DNA of 16,392 nt from CAZNVB01 sp964651495. GTDB lineage: Bacteria > Acidobacteriota > Aminicenantia > Aminicenantales > UBA8522. The position numbers and the translations under genes were made by a program. The notes under the pieces are model-generated. The model was not told the DNA's origin, did no database searches, and was given only the letters and a program-made list of their open reading frames with translations. How positions within the stretch are numbered: position 1 is the first letter of the stretch; every line of letters begins with the position of its first letter. Location of the stretch: contig CAZYWP010000065.1 in the NCBI GenBank assembly GCA_964651495.1, forward strand, positions 1 to 16,392. The letters run 5' to 3'. Positions 13,661 to 16,392 of this stretch are shown here, piece by piece.

Positions 13661-14401
13661 ATGATCAAAATGACGCTTTTCATCTCAGCCTGTCTCTTGT
13701 TGCTTGTCCAGCTTGCGGCCGCCCGGGCGGCGGGATTCGAAAAAGACGTCTTTCCGACGTCGGGGGGCGAGCTGGCCATCACATTCATCGGACATGGGAC
13801 TCTTATGTTCGAGTTCGCCGGCCGGGTCATCCACGTCGACCCCGTCGGCAGCTTGGCCGATTATAAAACTCTGCCCAAGGCAGACCTGATCCTCGTCACC
13901 CATGAGCACGGTGACCATCTGGACCCCGGAGCCATCGCCCTCCTTCGCAAGGACAAAACCGATATCGTCCTGACCGAAAGGGCCGCCGGGAAGCTCGCCG
14001 GGGGGACGATCATGAAAAACGGCGACTCGATCACCCGCAGTGGGATCCTCATCGAGGCCGCCCCGGCCTACAATATCGTCCACCTGCGCAGCCAGGGCAA
14101 TCCATACCATCCGAGGGGACAGGGCAACGGCTACATCCTCAATTTCGGAAACAAAAGGGTCTATGTCGCCGGCGACACCGAAAACACGCCCGAAATGAAG
14201 GCCCTGAAAAATATCGATATCGCCTTCCTGCCGATGAACCTCCCCTACACCATGACTCCTGAGATGGCGGCCGACGCAGCCAGAGCTTTCAGGCCGAAAG
14301 TGCTCTATCCCTATCACTACGGCAGCACCGACCCCGGCGAGCTGACAGAACTGCTAAAAGACCAGCCGGAGGTCGAGGTCCGGATCCGTCAAATGAGATA
14401 A
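13661..14401 (+). CDS. Secreted metallo-beta-lactamase-fold hydrolase (UlaG-like)
   Basis: A 246-residue protein with a signal peptide (about 1-24, MIKMTLFISACLLLLVQLAAARA), so exported to the periplasm. The metal site is THEHGDH (80-86: H81, H83, D85, H86); further ligands are probably the Asp of VYVAGDTE and the His of YPYHYG near the C-terminus. The FIGHGTLMFEF start of the domain and the GNGYILNFGNKRVYVAGDTE stretch are those of the UlaG/L-ascorbate-lactonase-like and NAPE-PLD-like branch of the fold. The substrate is unknown; a phosphodiester or lactone is possible, and phosphate scavenging is tempting from its location inside the pho locus, but nothing in the sequence proves it. Strong ribosome site (GGAGGGAGGAG). 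It converges with the small membrane protein gene, 14 bases between stops. Confidence 0.85.
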   Translation: MIKMTLFISACLLLLVQLAAARAAGFEKDVFPTSGGELAITFIGHGTLMFEFAGRVIHVDPVGSLADYKTLPKADLILVTHEHGDHLDPGAIALLRKDKTDIVLTERAAGKLAGGTIMKNGDSITRSGILIEAAPAYNIVHLRSQGNPYHPRGQGNGYILNFGNKRVYVAGDTENTPEMKALKNIDIAFLPMNLPYTMTPEMAADAARAFRPKVLYPYHYGSTDPGELTELLKDQPEVEVRIRQMR

Positions 14402-14415
14402 ACTGTCAGTCCAGC

Positions 14416-14670
14416 CTAGACCTCGGGTCCGGCGAGAGCGGCCAGTTTGCTCTCCAGGTCCCGGATTTTTTTCTCCAGGAACTCCCGGCGTCTCCGCCGC
14501 TTCAGCCAGAGCATCCGCACCAGAAGGCTGGCGGCAGCGAGCAGAATCAGGACGCTCAACGGCGAAGCGTTCAGGAACGGCACCCTGACGGCGTCCAGGT
14601 TGAGAACGCCGACATCAGTGAGATAGGACAGGACGCTCAAAATGGTTAATCCCAGAACCCACCAGATCAA
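14416..14670 (-). CDS. Small LapA-like membrane protein with coiled-coil tail
   Basis: An 84-residue protein with two membrane helices (about 3-20 and 36-53), a basic stop-transfer patch (LKRRRRREF) and a C-terminal heptad-rich helix (LEKKIRDLESKLAAL). This layout is that of LapA/DUF1049-type proteins; LapA assists envelope assembly in enterobacteria, but the match here is topological only. The start is TTG, fixed by AAGGAGGG six bases upstream. It sits 25 bases after the phoU stop on the same strand, so it is likely co-transcribed with pstB and phoU. Confidence 0.65.
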   Translation of the reverse strand: MIWWVLGLTILSVLSYLTDVGVLNLDAVRVPFLNASPLSVLILLAAASLLVRMLWLKRRRRREFLEKKIRDLESKLAALAGPEV

Positions 14671-14695
14671 TGCTGTCCCTCCTTACCGGTTATCT

Positions 14696-15385
14696 TTAAT
14701 GCGCTTTGGCTTCGGCCTCACGCCGGATCTCCTCGATATGGTGTTTGATTGTCTTCCCCAGAACGAGATAGATCACGTCCTCGCCGATGTTGGTCGCGTG
14801 GTCGGCGATCCGCTCGAGGTGCCGTCCGATCAGGATCAGCCCGACAGCCCGGTTGATGGTGGACGGGTCGTTCATCATGTAAGTCAGCAGCTCGCGGAAG
14901 ACCTGATCGTTCAGGGAATCGACTTCGTCGTCCCGCTTGCAGACCGCCCGGGCCAGCTTTTCGTCGCGGTTGACGAAGGCGTTGAGGGCGTCCTTGACCA
15001 TGCTCTGGGCCAGGGCGGCCATGCGAGGGATATCGATCAGCGGTTTGAGCGGCGGATGCTGGAGAAGGTCCAGCGAGACTTCGGCGATGTTGACGGCCAA
15101 ATCCCCCACCCGTTCCAGATCGCTACCGATCTTCATGGCCGAGGTGATGAACCTCAGATCGCTGGCCACCGGCTGACGAAGGGCCAGGAGCTTCATGCAC
15201 CGCTCGTCGATCTCGATTTCCAGCAGGTTGATCCCGCCTTCCCTCTTCAGGACGTCATGAGCGATGGCTTCGTTCCTTTCCTTCAGGCTTTTTACAGCCA
15301 GGGCGACGGATTCTTCGGCCAGCCTGGCCATCTCCAGCAATTTTTCATTCAGGGCGGTCAATTCCGCATCAAAGTGTCTTTCCAT
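14696..15385 (-). CDS. phoU: Phosphate-signalling regulator PhoU
   Basis: A 229-residue cytoplasmic PhoU, full length, with the two symmetrical three-helix bundles expected. Each repeat bears the metal-binding motif: ERVGDLAVN at 91-99 and ERIADHATN at 191-199. PhoU links the Pst transporter to PhoR and keeps the Pho response off when phosphate is ample. The start MERHFDAELTALNEKLLEMA is the usual one and is preceded by AAGGAGG. It lies 10 bases after pstB, the conserved pstB-phoU order. Confidence 0.95.
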   Translation of the reverse strand: MERHFDAELTALNEKLLEMARLAEESVALAVKSLKERNEAIAHDVLKREGGINLLEIEIDERCMKLLALRQPVASDLRFITSAMKIGSDLERVGDLAVNIAEVSLDLLQHPPLKPLIDIPRMAALAQSMVKDALNAFVNRDEKLARAVCKRDDEVDSLNDQVFRELLTYMMNDPSTINRAVGLILIGRHLERIADHATNIGEDVIYLVLGKTIKHHIEEIRREAEAKAH

Positions 15386-15395
15386 CGCAGCCTCC

Positions 15396-16157
15396 TTATC
15401 CGAACCGGCCGGTGATGTAGTCTTCCGTCAGTTTGTTCGCCGGGTTGGTGAATATTTTCTCTGTTTTATCGAATTCAATCAAGTCCCCCAGCATCATGAA
15501 GGCGGTGAAGTCAGAAACCCGGGCGGCCTGCTGCATGTTGTGGGTGACGATGACGACGGTGTAATCTTTCTTTAGCTTCATGATCAGGTCCTCGATCTTG
15601 GCCGTGGCGGTCGGGTCGATGGCCGAACAGGGCTCGTCAAACAGGATGACCTCCGGCTCTACGGCCAGAGCCCGGGCGATGCAGAGGCGCTGTTGCTGCC
15701 CCCCCGAGAGCGAAAAGGCATTTTCCTTGAGGCGGTCTTTGACCTCGTCCCAGAGCGCGGCCTCGATAAGGCTTTTTTCGACGACCTCTTCGATCTTGGA
15801 CCGGTTCCTTCCGTCATTGATCCTCAATCCGTAGGCCACATTATCGAAGATAGACTTAGGGAACGGGTTCGGCTTCTGGAAGACCATGCCGACATTCTTT
15901 CTCAGTTCGACGACGTCCACCGTCGGAGAATTGATATTGACGCCGTCAAGGAGGATCTCCCCTTCCGTCCGCGTGCCGGCGATGACATCGTTCATCCGGT
16001 TGAGGGTCCGGATGAAAGTCGACTTGCCGCATCCGGACGGACCGATGATGGCCGTGACCCGACGGTCGGCGCAGACGATGTTGATGTTCCTGAGCGCCTG
16101 TTTGGAGCCGTAATAAAAGCTCAGGCTCTTGGTTTCAATCTTGGGTCGGATGTCCAT
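15396..16157 (-). CDS. pstB: Phosphate ABC transporter ATP-binding protein PstB
   Basis: A 253-residue ATPase driving high-affinity phosphate import through PstCA. Walker A GPSGCGKST (39-47), Q-loop Q94 (VFQKPNPFP, a PstB hallmark), signature SGGQQQRLCIARAL (151-164), Walker B ILFDEP (171-176) and H-loop H206 (THNMQQAARVSD) are all intact. The start overlaps no gene; it lies one base after the pstA stop, with AGGTGG as ribosome site. Confidence 0.97.
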   Translation of the reverse strand: MDIRPKIETKSLSFYYGSKQALRNINIVCADRRVTAIIGPSGCGKSTFIRTLNRMNDVIAGTRTEGEILLDGVNINSPTVDVVELRKNVGMVFQKPNPFPKSIFDNVAYGLRINDGRNRSKIEEVVEKSLIEAALWDEVKDRLKENAFSLSGGQQQRLCIARALAVEPEVILFDEPCSAIDPTATAKIEDLIMKLKKDYTVVIVTHNMQQAARVSDFTAFMMLGDLIEFDKTEKIFTNPANKLTEDYITGRFG

Positions 16158-16158
16158 T

Positions 16159-16392
16159 TTACCACCTGCGTTTACGTCTCAGTCGATAGCGGATGACGAT
16201 GGCCGTCATGTTCAGGCCGAGGACCAGGACGATGAGCACCAGGGCCGTACCGTAGGCCAGCGGCCTCACCTGCTGGATGGCGTGGTGCTGTGTCGCCATG
16301 ATATACAGGTGATAGGGCAGGGCCATGAACTGGTCGCTCAATGACTTGGGGAGGTAGGGAAGATAGAAGGCGGCCCCCGTGAACAAGATCGG
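16159..16392 (-). CDS. pstA: Phosphate ABC transporter permease PstA, C-terminal part
   Basis: The last 77 codons of a leftward gene that runs off the right edge. PILFTGAAFY, then a loop ending PYHLYIMATQH, a final membrane helix (GTALVLIVLVLGLNMTAIVIRYRLRRK) and a short basic end are those of PstA, the inner-membrane permease pairing with PstC. The order pstA-pstB-phoU supports it. Confidence 0.92.
   Translation of the reverse strand, partial: PILFTGAAFYLPYLPKSLSDQFMALPYHLYIMATQHHAIQQVRPLAYGTALVLIVLVLGLNMTAIVIRYRLRRKRRW

Noticed and set aside
14642..15415. Plus-strand open frame opposite phoU
   Set aside because: Fully antisense to an intact phoU and without recognisable features.

Overview
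This is a GC-rich, gene-dense bacterial window with no RNA genes, mobile elements or CRISPR arrays that I can see. A TonB-dependent receptor and several secreted or membrane proteins indicate a Gram-negative-type envelope. Protein style (a secreted M14-peptidase tail, DsrC with HdrD-like Fe-S proteins, many Shine-Dalgarno starts of AGGAGG type) reminds me of Acidobacteriota or Candidatus Aminicenantes. That placement is an impression, not a demonstrated assignment. No stretch longer than about 300 bases lacks a gene or gene remnant.

Region 1 (1-4444) looks like rearranged ground. It holds the tail of an unidentified gene, yraN, a roughly 65-residue C-terminal scrap of an M14-type zinc carboxypeptidase, a TonB-dependent receptor, folK (with a possible run-on C-terminus), and a class V aminotransferase pseudogene carrying a frameshift and at least two internal deletions. 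Receptor, folK and pseudogene lie in one leftward operon-like series.

Region 2 (4445-9921) carries the most interesting chemistry. A rightward three-gene operon encodes a NarI/DsrM-like cytochrome b membrane protein, a DsrK/HdrD/TmcB-like Fe-S protein with two ferredoxin-type clusters and one CCG domain, and an unknown 116-residue protein. Nearby are an intact cysteine desulfurase-family protein and, facing it, a true DsrC that keeps both redox cysteines of its C-terminal arm. No dsrAB sulfite reductase is present in the window. The DsrMK-like operon and dsrC share the same extended -10 box, TGCTATAAT. Between them is a terpenoid-cyclase-fold toroid protein of unknown role.

Region 3 (9922-16392) starts with an unknown two-helix membrane protein and is otherwise a phosphate-control locus read leftward: pstA (partial), pstB, phoU, a small LapA-like membrane protein, phoB, phoR and arsC. 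A secreted metallo-beta-lactamase-fold hydrolase sits inside it on the other strand. PstB and PstA import phosphate, PhoU relays transporter state, PhoR and PhoB control expression, and ArsC detoxifies arsenate that enters by the phosphate route. Its ribosome binding site is built into the end of phoR.
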